Assembly: GCF_011047135.1 (NCBI RefSeq)
Contig: NZ_CP049255.1
Coordinates: 992,001-1,056,000, forward strand
Length of the DNA: 64,000 nucleotides
Source of the DNA: Microbacterium endophyticum
GTDB taxonomy: Bacteria; Actinomycetota; Actinomycetes; Actinomycetales; Microbacteriaceae
Reading direction: 5' to 3'
The notes beneath the pieces were generated by a model. It did not search any database. It was not told the origin of the DNA and saw nothing but the letters and a program-made list of their open reading frames with translations. Positions 1 to 10,254 of this stretch are shown piece after piece (positions within the stretch are counted from its first letter, which is position 1; each line of letters opens with the position of its first letter). The translations under genes were made by a program, and so were the position numbers.

Positions 1-1975
1 CCCAAAGCCATGACAAATCGGCGTCGTCATTCTCGCTGTTTTCGTCGCGTGTTGTGTCGTCTTGCACCGGGTTCGGGGGAACGACTTCTTCGACAGAGTC
101 CGGACGCACCTCGGTCACGTTTTCAGGATCGCGCTGTTCGGTGACCTCCAAGCTCGGAGACTGCGCGTACTGCGGTGTCACGTCGATGGGTATCCATTGA
201 CCGTCAGCAGAGAGCACTTCGGTCCAGGCGGCAAGGTCCGCCGCGCGACAGGCTCCTTCGTCGCACGTTGAGAGTGTGGCATCCGTAGTACTCAAACGTG
301 CGCCAACGACAACGCGAGCCGAGAATCCCAGACTCTCGGCCATCAGCGCGACAGCGACGGCGAACTGCTCATCGTCACCCACTGCGGCAACATAGTTTTC
401 GGACTTCTTCGCTCGAGGGTCGCTCTCTCGCTCGAGCAATCGCGAAAATAGCGTGTCGATCCGTGCGAGCGAGTGGCCCGACGCGCTCGGCTGAAAACTG
501 TAGTCGCCCAATGATTGCGCCCAGACAGGCGTTTCGTCGCCCGCAGAAAGCGCATGGCTGAGATAGCCACGTTCACGCAGAAGCTTCACGAGCCCGTCGA
601 GGGCCTCGCCACCCGAACCCGAGACGTGTTCCTCGATCCAAGACTCCAGGTTTGCTGGCAGCTCGACAGTCATGTCGCTGGTGCCGGGAGCCTCGATCTG
701 GGTCAGGTCGCTCGTTGTCGGCGTTACGGATGTGATGCGGTACGCATCCCCCGTTTCGAGCCCACCATCGGCAGTCTCGATACCGGCCGCAGCATCTTGG
801 CTGTAATAGAAAGCATCGGCGAGGGCCGCCGCGCGATCACCGGAAAAAGAAACTTCGACGAGGTTCCCGGCAGTCGGAACCCAGACACCACGGAGACCGT
901 TGATTTCGACGTCGAGGTCGAACTGTGTGCCGCTGCCCGCATCGAGCGCTGATGGGACGCGCACGAATGTCGCTGACCCCGACTCTCCCCCCGCGCGGTA
1001 GACCTCGCCGTCGTAGTTGTCCAACGTCGCCACTCGGATGCGGTCGGGCATCTCCCCCGTCGATGTCACGGTGAACAGCACCTCTTCGGCGCGGGAATCC
1101 GCGAACTGCAGCCGATACTCGGCGAGCGGGCTTATCTCGGCCGTGAGATTCAGGTCAGGACCGACGGCTGAGCGCAGTACGTCACGCGACAGGGCGCTAC
1201 TCGCCCACGGCACGACGGCGATGGCTACGACAAGAGAGCACACCACCATCGCCGCGGCAAGCGCCGCGCGCGATCGATCAAAACGGGAACCGCGAACCGC
1301 GCTTCGCGCCCCGCTCGCGATGGTGACGCGCTGCAGCGCACGCTGACGCTCGTCGCGACTGCGCCAGGACAGCCAGAGAACCGACGCGAGCAGCGTCGCG
1401 GCTCCGATGAGAGTTTCTACCGGTGCCACAATTTCTAGAGCGCCGAGGCTCACAGAATCACTGACGCTCGTGCGCCCGAAGAGTAGCCCGAAGAAGGGCA
1501 TTGCGATGCCGACGATGACCGCGCCGGCACCGATCCGATCAGACCTCCATGCAAGAAGGAGCGCCACACATGTGCCCACGAGAAAGACGAGGAGTGCAGG
1601 CACGAGAAGGTTTCGATAGTTCCCGACCGGCAGTTCCACTGTCAGCAGGTCTTTCCACCCCAGGACTGTGCCGGCGAGCACATCGCCAAGGCCCGCGGCG
1701 ACCGCGGGCACGCTGGTCATACGAGAAGGCACCGCCAGCGGCACCCCGAGCACGATGATCGCGCCGGTAAGACACAGAGCGATGAGCCAGGCGGAAAGTT
1801 TTCGCCACACGGCGAGCCAGGCGATTCCTGCGGCCGCCACAACGGTGACAGCTACCAACAGCACGAACTGGGCGTTACGGTATACCGGCCACGCCGCGAT
1901 CGCTGCGAGCGTGACGATGACGCCGACGTAGACCGATCCCGACACCACCCTTGCGACAGTTGGAGCGACACTCAT
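1..1975 (-). CDS. TgpA-type DUF3488/transglutaminase-like membrane protein, probably catalytically inactive (C-terminus outside window)
   Basis: The reading frame opens with ATG at 1975 and stays open to the window edge (658 codons). Roughly the first 210 residues carry several hydrophobic membrane segments, followed by an extracellular part and a transglutaminase-core-like region around residues 530-610. This is the layout of DUF3488/TgpA proteins found beside MoxR and DUF58 genes. In the core, the stretch that normally reads G-x-C-E-x-F-A is GDDEQFA, so Asp stands in place of the nucleophilic Cys. The usual HAWxEV is LAAWTEV, so the catalytic His is Ala. The downstream Asp motif (PIDVTPQ) remains. 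I read it as a pseudo-transglutaminase with a structural or binding role. Its start overlaps the stop of the upstream DUF58 gene (ATGA), so translation is probably coupled. Family assignment is firm; loss of activity is inferred from the missing residues. Confidence 0.85.
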   Translation of the reverse strand, partial: MSVAPTVARVVSGSVYVGVIVTLAAIAAWPVYRNAQFVLLVAVTVVAAAGIAWLAVWRKLSAWLIALCLTGAIIVLGVPLAVPSRMTSVPAVAAGLGDVLAGTVLGWKDLLTVELPVGNYRNLLVPALLVFLVGTCVALLLAWRSDRIGAGAVIVGIAMPFFGLLFGRTSVSDSVSLGALEIVAPVETLIGAATLLASVLWLSWRSRDERQRALQRVTIASGARSAVRGSRFDRSRAALAAAMVVCSLVVAIAVVPWASSALSRDVLRSAVGPDLNLTAEISPLAEYRLQFADSRAEEVLFTVTSTGEMPDRIRVATLDNYDGEVYRAGGESGSATFVRVPSALDAGSGTQFDLDVEINGLRGVWVPTAGNLVEVSFSGDRAAALADAFYYSQDAAAGIETADGGLETGDAYRITSVTPTTSDLTQIEAPGTSDMTVELPANLESWIEEHVSGSGGEALDGLVKLLRERGYLSHALSAGDETPVWAQSLGDYSFQPSASGHSLARIDTLFSRLLERESDPRAKKSENYVAAVGDDEQFAVAVALMAESLGFSARVVVGARLSTTDATLSTCDEGACRAADLAAWTEVLSADGQWIPIDVTPQYAQSPSLEVTEQRDPENVTEVRPDSVEEVVPPNPVQDDTTRDENSENDDADLSWLW

Positions 1976-3339
1976 GAGCCTGCCCCTTTGAGAAGCAGAC
2001 CCGCGAGGTCTTCGACGACACCGACGGTAAGCACGGTCAGACCAGAAATCGCCTGCATCCTCGGATGAGCTCGTTCATCGCACACGATGACGAACACCGC
2101 GACATCCGCAGGAAAATGGAGTGCAATTCTTCGCAATTGCGTGAGCGAAAGCGTCGAGCCGACCACGACGAACGCGACTGACAGTCGGTCACCCGCATCA
2201 ACCGCAAAGCGCACAACGTCGCCAACGGGCATTGTCGTGTCGTGCAGTTCGACTCGACTGAATCCGTCGAGCATCGCGCGGGGGGTTGCAACGGGCACTC
2301 GTTCCAGAGCCCGAATACGCCCACGCACGACTCGAGGTATCTCTGATCCCGTCATGATGTCGAGATCACGCGCATCGCGCAGCGCTCGTAGCCCGAGGGA
2401 TGCCGCGCACGCCACCGCAAGTTCGTACTCGTCGGCATCCAAATATTCGTCCCGCGATGCCGCCAGCACGACTGCCATCCGAGAGCGTCGTGACTCCTCA
2501 TACTGACGAACCATGAGTCGACCGGTCTTGGCGGTCGACTTCCAGTGGATCTGTCGCTGGGAATCACCGGGTGCGTATTCGCGGATGGCGTGAAAAGACA
2601 TGTCCGCATCGACGAGACGCCGGGTGGGATTGCCCTCGAGATCGCGGATAAGGCCCGCACTCGTCGACGGCAGCGCCACCGTGCGTGGGTGCACGAAAAG
2701 CTCGTGTACGTCATCAAAGGTATGTTCCCGCCGCAGCAATCCGATGGGGTCCGAGCGGACCGTTGTAGCCGGTCCCACCGTGACAACACCACGGCGAAGT
2801 GCCGGCAAATCCAACGGTTGCGCTACGGAACGCCCCGGACGAAGGAGCGGAACGCCCACTTCGACGAGACCAGCACCAACCGGCACATCGAGCCGCCCGG
2901 GCAGCACCACTCGGCTGCCGACAGCCCGCACGGTAATCTCTCCCCCCGCACTGTCTCCGGCCGTCACGCGATCATGACCAAGCGTGAGATCAACCGCGTA
3001 CGAACGAGCGCCGAAGAGAAAGGGAACGCTCAGGGCGACAAGTACCAGCGCAACAACGGCCGCAACGATGGACTCGACCCAGCCGAAGAGGAGCCCCAGC
3101 GCCAGCCCGACCGTCGCCGTCGCCACCACGATCGCGCCGGCCGGTCGAACTGTCCGTGCACTCCAGACGAGCGCAATTCTCGCGGCGCGACGGACAGCCC
3201 GCCATGCCGTCGACGTCCAAACGACAGCCGCGACAACCCGTCGGCCACGGCGCACACTCGTTTGGGTACGAGTGGTCTGGCCCGTGTGAGCGGACGTCGA
3301 TGTCGACGTCCGTGCGATTCGAGGTTCGGTCGGGCTCAT
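1972..3339 (-). CDS. DUF58 domain protein (MoxR-associated)
   Basis: The product is 455 aa. It has a basic, Ser/Thr-rich N-terminal tail, then two hydrophobic segments (about residues 65-110), then a soluble domain. The DUF58 signature is clear around residues 245-285 in the stretch with IREYAPGDSQRQIHWKSTAK, followed by a vWA-like domain. DUF58 proteins occur next to MoxR AAA+ ATPases and DUF3488 transglutaminases and are thought to act with the ATPase in envelope protein assembly or maturation; the precise role here is unknown. The gene overlaps both neighbours by 4 bp (MoxR stop/start at 3336-3339, transglutaminase at 1972-1975), so the three form a tight translational unit. Confidence 0.9.
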   Translation of the reverse strand: MSPTEPRIARTSTSTSAHTGQTTRTQTSVRRGRRVVAAVVWTSTAWRAVRRAARIALVWSARTVRPAGAIVVATATVGLALGLLFGWVESIVAAVVALVLVALSVPFLFGARSYAVDLTLGHDRVTAGDSAGGEITVRAVGSRVVLPGRLDVPVGAGLVEVGVPLLRPGRSVAQPLDLPALRRGVVTVGPATTVRSDPIGLLRREHTFDDVHELFVHPRTVALPSTSAGLIRDLEGNPTRRLVDADMSFHAIREYAPGDSQRQIHWKSTAKTGRLMVRQYEESRRSRMAVVLAASRDEYLDADEYELAVACAASLGLRALRDARDLDIMTGSEIPRVVRGRIRALERVPVATPRAMLDGFSRVELHDTTMPVGDVVRFAVDAGDRLSVAFVVVGSTLSLTQLRRIALHFPADVAVFVIVCDERAHPRMQAISGLTVLTVGVVEDLAGLLLKGAGS

Positions 3340-4301
3340 CCGGCCTCACGCTGCGAGGGCGGTGCGACATCAAGCAAGACCTGGCCGATGACCGCCTCCT
3401 GAGTGACCCCGTCGAACTCTGCCGCCGCGTGCAAGATGAGCCGGTGCGAGAGCACCGAGACCGCTAGTGACTTCACATCGTCCGGTGTGACGTAGGTGCG
3501 CCCTTGCGACGCTGCACGCGTGCGAACGGATCGAGTGAGGGCAAGCGCACCACGGATGCTGACGCCCAGCCGTACCTCGTCGGCCGATCGTGTGGCATCC
3601 ACGAGACGCGCGATGTAGTCGAGCACGAGGGCATCGACGTACACGGTCGCTGCGAGATCGGCCATGCCTGCCAAGGCCTGCGGGGTGATGACAGGTGAGA
3701 GTTCAGCGGTCGCGACCGAGCCGCCGTCGAGAATACGCACCGTCGCCGCATGGTCGGGGTATCCGAGCGATGTGCGCATCATGAAACGGTCGAGCTGCGC
3801 TTCGGGGAGGCGGTAGGTGCCTGCCTGCTCAACGGGGTTTTGCGTTGCCAACACGAGAAACGGCTCACCGACCGGACGGGTGACTCCGTCAATCGTGACC
3901 CGTTTTTCTTCCATGACTTCGAGCAGCGCCGACTGCGTCTTCGGGCTCGCACGGTTGATCTCGTCAGCGAGCACGATGTTGGCGAAGATCGGGCCCGAGT
4001 GGAATTCGAACGTGCCACTCTTCTGGTCGTACACGGTGATTCCCGTGATGTCACCCGGCAACAGGTCGGGCGTGAACTGAATGCGAGTGTTCGTCCCCTG
4101 AACGGATTGCGCGACAGCGCGTGCGAGCGACGTCTTTCCGGTGCCTGGCACGTCTTCGAGCAAAACATGGCCGTCGCTGAGCATCGCAGTGACCACCAAT
4201 TCGACCACTTGACGCTTACCGAGGATCGCGCGCTCCACGTTGTCGGAGATCTGCGAGAACGTCTGCGAGAACCAGGTCGCCTGCTCTTGAGTGATCGTCA
4301 T
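3336..4301 (-). CDS. MoxR family AAA+ ATPase
   Basis: The product is 321 aa from ATG 4301. An earlier in-frame start at 4406 would run into the upstream gene, which ends at 4336, and there is an AGAAAG sequence about 6 nt before 4301; ATG 4307 is an alternative. Walker A is EDVPGTGKTSLAR, Walker B is VLADEINRASPKTQ, sensor 1 is FLVLATQNPVEQAGTYRLPEAQLDRF, split here between FLVLATQNP and PEAQLDRF. A lid domain follows. MoxR ATPases are cytosolic chaperone-like enzymes that act on partner proteins, often DUF58/vWA proteins encoded next door as here. The gene lies 34 bp downstream of the giant Ig/Fn3 gene and overlaps the DUF58 gene, so all are likely one operon. Confidence 0.93.
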   Translation of the reverse strand: MTITQEQATWFSQTFSQISDNVERAILGKRQVVELVVTAMLSDGHVLLEDVPGTGKTSLARAVAQSVQGTNTRIQFTPDLLPGDITGITVYDQKSGTFEFHSGPIFANIVLADEINRASPKTQSALLEVMEEKRVTIDGVTRPVGEPFLVLATQNPVEQAGTYRLPEAQLDRFMMRTSLGYPDHAATVRILDGGSVATAELSPVITPQALAGMADLAATVYVDALVLDYIARLVDATRSADEVRLGVSIRGALALTRSVRTRAASQGRTYVTPDDVKSLAVSVLSHRLILHAAAEFDGVTQEAVIGQVLLDVAPPSQREAG

Positions 4302-4335
4302 GTGCATCTTTCTGTGCGGAGAGTGCTGGGGTGGC

Positions 4336-7300
4336 TCAAGGAGCACACGTCGCGGAGAAATTCTGAGAAGCAGGCGAAAGGTTCCACCCCTGCGCGCTCC
4401 AGTCAACTGTCACACGGATGCCATCGACCCTCACCGCGCCGACGGGTACATCCCAGGTACCCGCCTCGTGTGGCACGACCGCGTTGTCCGCGTCGTAATA
4501 GACAAGCCCTGCCGGGTCGAATGTAATGGCGGCCAGACCGTTTGAAGACTGTGAGGTGCGGGCGAGCGGGGCGCCCTGAGTACACGTCGCGCCCCACGAG
4601 GCTTGTGTCTGATACGGCGCGCTGCCGGACCGCGCCGACACGTTCGAGTACGGCGTTGCCGTGTTCCAGAACGTGTGAACGTAGCGGACTTGAATGCCCG
4701 GGTTGCGATCGAACGTGCTGTTGTTTGGCCACCCGCTGAACTCGACACGGTTGTTGCGCGGCACAGCCTCGTTTGACGTCGGCTGCTCGGTGATTGTCCA
4801 GCGTGCGGTGTTGTCGGTTACCTGCGGTGCGCTGTTGACGGCGAACGTGTATCCGGTCGGGGCGAAGCCGCTTTGGAGGGCACGCACAGAATTTTTCGTC
4901 TGTGCCGTACCGTACGAGCGCCCGTCGACGATGGAGGCGATACACGCGACGAACGTGTATTCGCGCCCGTCTTCCAACCTGTCGAACGAAGCTGTGTTGC
5001 CCCCCGAATTCGGGCGACACTCCTGACCTTCCTGCACGATGCCATAGCGCATCGTCGATCCGTCTCCACCGGAGTCTCCGAGGACTTCGGCAGAGACTTT
5101 CGACGTGCCGTCGCCGTTCGAGGACGAGGACAGGCTCAGCCTCGGATTTGTAGGCGCACCGACGCCATTGCCATAAGCGGTGGCAGCAGCGCCGGACGTT
5201 GCGCCGTCAAGCCCCGGCGGCAGATCGAACCGAGACACCGGGGTCACGGTGATCGCGGTGGATACGTTCGCGCCCACACGGAATGACGACACCTGCACGC
5301 TGCGCTGGTTCGCCCCTACGTTGACGGTGATGGTATCGCCTGCGGCACTTGAGATTACAAGTGACCCGGTCTCAGCGGATTCAACCTGACCGATCGTCAG
5401 CGACACGACTCCACCGGTTCCGTCGGGTGTGACGACGGGTGATGCGCTGATCTGGCTGGGAGTCGCTGGGGTCTTATACGCCCACGCCGTGGTCTGCACG
5501 CTCGACTTGGACTCACCGACGCTGTTCACCGCCCAGGCTTCATACGTGCGGCGCTCCCCATTGGGCGCAGAGATCGTCGGGCACACTCCGGATGCCGAAC
5601 ACTGCGCAACTACCTGACCGTTGGATCGGATCGTGAACCCGGTGAGTGCGGGGTAGGCCTCGCGAGAAGCACCCGGATCGACGGCGAGCGTCAGGGAGCC
5701 ACTGTCGTACGCGGCCTGACGCACGCTCGCGGGAGTCTTCGGGTATCCCTGCAGGTCAAGCAGAATTCGCCCATCGCGTTCGGCGCTCGTCTGGCGACCC
5801 TGAGCATCACGCACGGTGAACGCTGCCGAACAGGTCGCGCCCGGAGCATCCTGCGCCCACGAGGCCGTCACGGCTGATGTCGAGGACACGGTGAAGCTCA
5901 CGCCGACACATGCCCCCGTGGTGCGGACGCCAACGACCTCGAGCGGAGTGCCCGGTAGTGGGTTCACCTCACCGGATGCACCGATCACCGAGATCGTGCA
6001 CGACGATCCCGACGACTGGGAGCACGTTTGCGTCAGGGACCCACCCTGCGGAAGTGTGGAAGGCGCGGCTCCCACCCGCAGCAGCAGGCGAGCTGGCGCT
6101 ACTCCCTCGTGGCTCGGCACTGTGACAACCACCGCAGCTTCCGAACCTGGTACAGCGTCATCGGCGCCCGTAATCGTGACTACCGAGCCATCGAGCGTCA
6201 CCTCGAACTGCGCGCTGCCACCAGAGATGGCGTACTCGATACCGGCCCAGTCATCGCGAAGCTGCCACGTTGTCATGTTCTTGAGGTCGAAAGTGACTGT
6301 CTCACCGGGTCCAGCGGTTATGGATGCCGGGGAAAGCACCGGCTGCGGATCGAGGGCGATGACCGATATCGGCACCGACACATATGTCCAGTCCTCTTGT
6401 CCCACCAGGCGCACCGCGACCTGGCAGGCGTCGGTCCAGGGACCGCCGGCACCAGCGTCGTACCGCACAGAACTCCCACCATCAGCTTCACAGGATGCTT
6501 CGGTGCGCGCACCGGACGCGGCAATGTCCGTGCCGACTTCGATTTCTTGTTGCGCGGGTATGGCAATCAGATCCGTCATGTCAAAACTCACGGACTCGAG
6601 CTCGTTCACTTCTTGCGGCGGCACCGAAGATTTCAGCGACAGCGACAGGTCATCGTCGCCTGGAACTCGCAGGAATGCGTATGTCTGCACTTCACCGGTT
6701 GCAGTCTCTGCAGTAACCGCAAATGGAATGATCCGGGTGTGGGCTGGTAGTTCTCCACTCAGCTGGGCGCCATCGACAGTCACGTCGCTGTCCGCGTCCC
6801 GCCAGAGCGAAACGGTCGCGTCGTCCAGATCTCCGCTCGACCACGTTGCGCGGCCATCGATCACATCGACGCCGTCGATGAAGTCGTCACGGTTTTGCAC
6901 CGTCAGCACGGTATCGGCCACGACCGGATAGTCCGGAACGTTTTCCCTGACCACTTTGACGACGATGAGTCCCCGCCCGGTGTTACCTGAGGCCGATTCG
7001 ACGTCGTAGAGGAACGACATCGTGCCAGGTTCCGTCCCTGCCTCGATGACGACGGTCGTGTCGGTGAGCGTGCCGATGTGAGCGTCACGTCGCCCGTATT
7101 CCACGTTGTCGCTGCCGTCACTCAATTTTTCCGGCAGGTCCGGTCGCACGGACGTGAGTGAGAGACGTTTCATCGTGGGATCGATATCGTTCGCCAAAGG
7201 GCTCACTCGGATCGTGCTGTTTCCACCTACCTGAACTTGCACGTAGTCCGTGAAGGTGATCGGGCTTGGATTGGACTCCCCATCGAGCACGCCGATTCGC

Positions 7301-10254
7301 ACCGTGCCCTCCCCCGTCGAGCCAGCGGCATCCGTTACGCGGTAACGGAAGCTCACCTGACCGCGGAATCCGGCAACGCTGGAGTATTCGATAGATTCGC
7401 CGTCGGCGGAGATGGCCGCAACCCCCGACTCGGGCTGGGTCACGATCGACTTCAACGTCACGACATCGCCGTCGGGGTCCATACCGAAACCATCGAAGCT
7501 GATCGCCGTCGATTGCCCAGCGAGCACTCTGCCCTCGAGTGTTTCCGGACGCGGTGCTCGATTGACGTCGCTTGGCACAACGCGAACGCGCACTTTCGCG
7601 GTATCCGCGAGCGATGGCGCGCCCTGTGTGTACACGGAATAGTCGATCGTGTAATCGCCGGGTTCTTCCGGGGCGAGGTAACGCAATACCCCACCGGAAG
7701 CGAAGGCCAGTGCATCCGGGGTGGAAGAAATCACGGCAGAGGGATCAAGGATGGGCAACCCGCCCGCTGGCGAAAGATCGTTTTCTCGCACCGGGATGTC
7801 GATCTGTTCACCAGCTCGTACGACAACACTGTCGTCTACGGCAATAGGGGCGAGGTCCGGCGCTTCGGGCAGGAGGTAAACGACCGCTTCTCCCTCAACG
7901 CGCGCTCCGGTGTCGTCGGTTCCGTCGCTCACGGTGTAATCCACAGTGCCGAGCAGACCGCTCTCGCCGGTCTCGGTCGTACCAGTTACCCGCAGATAGT
8001 TCTGCGCAACGGAATCCACCGAAAGGCTTGAGCCATCCGCCGCGCGAGCCGTGACGTCGCTGAGCAGCAGCACGCGCCGCGTCGGGTTTGATACCGCACT
8101 GAAGACGTCAATTGTCGCGTCTTCCTGTGGCCGGACGAACGCGACGACGGGAGCAGTGGCCAACTGCGCCGGCGCGGATGCGTCGAGCACGGTGATCCGC
8201 GCAGTACCGGACGCTTCAGACTGGCCGTCCGTGACAGTGAAATCGACGCGGTAAATGCCGGGAGCATTCGGCGCGAAGTCGAATGTCGTCGCGCCCTCGA
8301 TGATCGTCGCCGAAGCGTCGGCATCATCGAGGACACGCACCGACGTGACAGCGAGCGTGCCGGCCGTGCCGGTGACGTGCGGGGCCACATCTACGGTAAG
8401 ACTCGCGTCGATCGTGTCCACAAGAGCGAAAGACTGCACCGAAAGCTGGGGCTGAGAGGATATCCGCACAATCAGCGGCTTCGTAGCCGTCTGCCCCGTC
8501 GAGTCCGAGACTGTGACGTCCAACTGCACGACTTGCTCGCCCCCTGTGCCAGCATCGCTGTGCTGAAAGACGACCTCGCCCGACGGTGATGCGGCGACGC
8601 TGCCAATGTCCGACGTGTTCTCGACACTGAGCAAAAAGAGCGGATCCCCCTCGGGGTCGACCCATCCGTTCAAGACCGGAACTGTGACGGTTCCGCCGAT
8701 CGCAACCTCTGGCGTCGGCCACTCAGCCAGACATGAATCGACTCCACACCATACCGGTGCCGAACTCTCAGTACCGACGGTGGTGAGCGTGACGGTGGTC
8801 GAGTTCGAAACCAAACCGTCGTCAGTTGTGCCATCGGTGACGGCGTACGAGAAAGTGGCGGTGCCCGTGGCATCGGGGCTCACCCTGATCGCGAGTTGCT
8901 GTTGATCTTCGGTGAGTGAGAGAGTGCCGAAACCCGGATCGAGGCCCGTTACCGATGTCGGATCGATGCTGAGAACGTCCTCGTTCGGGTCGTGATCGTT
9001 TAAGAGCACAGCGAGCGAAACCAGAGCGCCCGGCCGCACACCGAACGAGTCAGGTTCAGCGATCGGCGGTTTGGGGTCGATGACAACAGCCAGTTGCTCG
9101 TCGCTCGGTACGGATTCTGGGTCCGTACGATCATCCAGCGACCAATCCTGACTCGATGCGACAAGTGCACCGTCGGGAACTGTCCAGACCCAGCCGCTTC
9201 GCATTTCGTTGAGGATGACGGCCTCGTCTGTCGCAACAAACACCGGACGACGCACGTCGCCGAGGCTTTCGCCGTTGTAGTCGAGAGCCACCTGACCCCC
9301 GTCGGACGTCCACAGGACGCCACCGACCGTTTCGGCGGCAACCCAGGCGGCGTACACCACGCCGTCCCGCACGATAGGCGCGGCCGGTGTACCCAGAACA
9401 GACGCACTGCCCCCGAACGAGACCGACACATCGGACCCGTCAGCGGGCACGCGCACGAGCATCGTTTCGTCGGCAAGATACACAGCGTCAGAGTCGGCGT
9501 CAGCGGCGCCCATCACGACGCTGCCCGTGGTTCCCGCTGAGGTCGCGGCATCCGAGCCGCGGCGCCACAGCTCGCCGTCCTCCGTATCCACGACAACCCA
9601 CTCATCGCCAGCGGCACTCACCGCCGGCGCACCCAGATCCGCTGTGAGGTCGTCACGCTCGCGCACAGAGGCGTCAGCGATGTCGTAAGTCAAAACCGAA
9701 GCGTCTTGCGAAGAGTAGGCGAAGAGCGTTCCTTCGCCATTGACTGCGATAGCGTCGGCTGTGTAACTGACGGTGTCTTCTTCGTCATCATCAGCGGGGA
9801 AGGGCTCGACCATTTGCGGCGTACCCTGCGAGAGCAAGCCGACGTACACAGCACCGGCATCGGTGCGATACGCGACGTAGTCTCCCGCCGTCTCGACATC
9901 AACAGTTCCCGGCGGCGTCGATGGCGACGCCTTTAGCGTCTCTTCATCAAGGTCTGTCGGCAGCGATTCGTCAATCGCTGTGACCTTGCTGTAGCTATCC
10001 GAAAAAAGGTAGGCAGCATCCGACGTCTGCACAATCTGGCTGGGATTACTCACAGCACGCACAGTGTCGAGCTCACCAACCGTCGTATTCACACGCGCGT
10101 ACCGCCGGCCATCGCCAGTTTGCATTGCCCATACTGACGTATCAGCGAGCGGCGTATCGTGCGCGTCCAGACCCGGCCAGACAGCCGCAATCGTGGCGAC
10201 AAGCGCCAATGACGCGATAGAGGCGACCGTCGTCACTATCGTCCGACGGCGCAT
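4336..10254 (-). CDS. giant membrane-anchored Ig/cadherin-like and fibronectin type III protein
   Basis: The product is 1972 aa. ATG 10254 is chosen because it overlaps the kinase stop (TGATG) and is followed directly by MRRR and a single hydrophobic segment (residues 5-28) acting as signal anchor; a longer frame to 10332 lies inside the kinase gene. Residues about 40-390 look like a beta-propeller-type region with repeated VY/VW blade motifs. From about residue 398 come several cadherin-like/tandem-95-type modules (for example PPIAEPDSFGVRPG and LLNDHDPNEDVLSI), then Ig-like modules, and Fn3-like modules in the last ~450 residues. There is no C-terminal membrane segment or sortase motif. The long ectodomain probably lies outside the membrane, with only a few basic residues inside. 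It sits between a kinase and MoxR/DUF58/transglutaminase genes. Its molecular role is unknown; binding or scaffolding in the cell envelope is inference. Confidence 0.85.
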   Translation of the reverse strand: MRRRTIVTTVASIASLALVATIAAVWPGLDAHDTPLADTSVWAMQTGDGRRYARVNTTVGELDTVRAVSNPSQIVQTSDAAYLFSDSYSKVTAIDESLPTDLDEETLKASPSTPPGTVDVETAGDYVAYRTDAGAVYVGLLSQGTPQMVEPFPADDDEEDTVSYTADAIAVNGEGTLFAYSSQDASVLTYDIADASVRERDDLTADLGAPAVSAAGDEWVVVDTEDGELWRRGSDAATSAGTTGSVVMGAADADSDAVYLADETMLVRVPADGSDVSVSFGGSASVLGTPAAPIVRDGVVYAAWVAAETVGGVLWTSDGGQVALDYNGESLGDVRRPVFVATDEAVILNEMRSGWVWTVPDGALVASSQDWSLDDRTDPESVPSDEQLAVVIDPKPPIAEPDSFGVRPGALVSLAVLLNDHDPNEDVLSIDPTSVTGLDPGFGTLSLTEDQQQLAIRVSPDATGTATFSYAVTDGTTDDGLVSNSTTVTLTTVGTESSAPVWCGVDSCLAEWPTPEVAIGGTVTVPVLNGWVDPEGDPLFLLSVENTSDIGSVAASPSGEVVFQHSDAGTGGEQVVQLDVTVSDSTGQTATKPLIVRISSQPQLSVQSFALVDTIDASLTVDVAPHVTGTAGTLAVTSVRVLDDADASATIIEGATTFDFAPNAPGIYRVDFTVTDGQSEASGTARITVLDASAPAQLATAPVVAFVRPQEDATIDVFSAVSNPTRRVLLLSDVTARAADGSSLSVDSVAQNYLRVTGTTETGESGLLGTVDYTVSDGTDDTGARVEGEAVVYLLPEAPDLAPIAVDDSVVVRAGEQIDIPVRENDLSPAGGLPILDPSAVISSTPDALAFASGGVLRYLAPEEPGDYTIDYSVYTQGAPSLADTAKVRVRVVPSDVNRAPRPETLEGRVLAGQSTAISFDGFGMDPDGDVVTLKSIVTQPESGVAAISADGESIEYSSVAGFRGQVSFRYRVTDAAGSTGEGTVRIGVLDGESNPSPITFTDYVQVQVGGNSTIRVSPLANDIDPTMKRLSLTSVRPDLPEKLSDGSDNVEYGRRDAHIGTLTDTTVVIEAGTEPGTMSFLYDVESASGNTGRGLIVVKVVRENVPDYPVVADTVLTVQNRDDFIDGVDVIDGRATWSSGDLDDATVSLWRDADSDVTVDGAQLSGELPAHTRIIPFAVTAETATGEVQTYAFLRVPGDDDLSLSLKSSVPPQEVNELESVSFDMTDLIAIPAQQEIEVGTDIAASGARTEASCEADGGSSVRYDAGAGGPWTDACQVAVRLVGQEDWTYVSVPISVIALDPQPVLSPASITAGPGETVTFDLKNMTTWQLRDDWAGIEYAISGGSAQFEVTLDGSVVTITGADDAVPGSEAAVVVTVPSHEGVAPARLLLRVGAAPSTLPQGGSLTQTCSQSSGSSCTISVIGASGEVNPLPGTPLEVVGVRTTGACVGVSFTVSSTSAVTASWAQDAPGATCSAAFTVRDAQGRQTSAERDGRILLDLQGYPKTPASVRQAAYDSGSLTLAVDPGASREAYPALTGFTIRSNGQVVAQCSASGVCPTISAPNGERRTYEAWAVNSVGESKSSVQTTAWAYKTPATPSQISASPVVTPDGTGGVVSLTIGQVESAETGSLVISSAAGDTITVNVGANQRSVQVSSFRVGANVSTAITVTPVSRFDLPPGLDGATSGAAATAYGNGVGAPTNPRLSLSSSSNGDGTSKVSAEVLGDSGGDGSTMRYGIVQEGQECRPNSGGNTASFDRLEDGREYTFVACIASIVDGRSYGTAQTKNSVRALQSGFAPTGYTFAVNSAPQVTDNTARWTITEQPTSNEAVPRNNRVEFSGWPNNSTFDRNPGIQVRYVHTFWNTATPYSNVSARSGSAPYQTQASWGATCTQGAPLARTSQSSNGLAAITFDPAGLVYYDADNAVVPHEAGTWDVPVGAVRVDGIRVTVDWSAQGWNLSPASQNFSATCAP

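Noticed and set aside
2545..3402. 285-codon plus-strand frame over the DUF58 gene
   Set aside because: Low-complexity, Arg/Asp-rich product antisense to a clear gene.
4302..4406. Upstream extension of the MoxR gene
   Set aside because: It overlaps the end of the giant gene and adds an Arg-rich sequence not seen in MoxR proteins.
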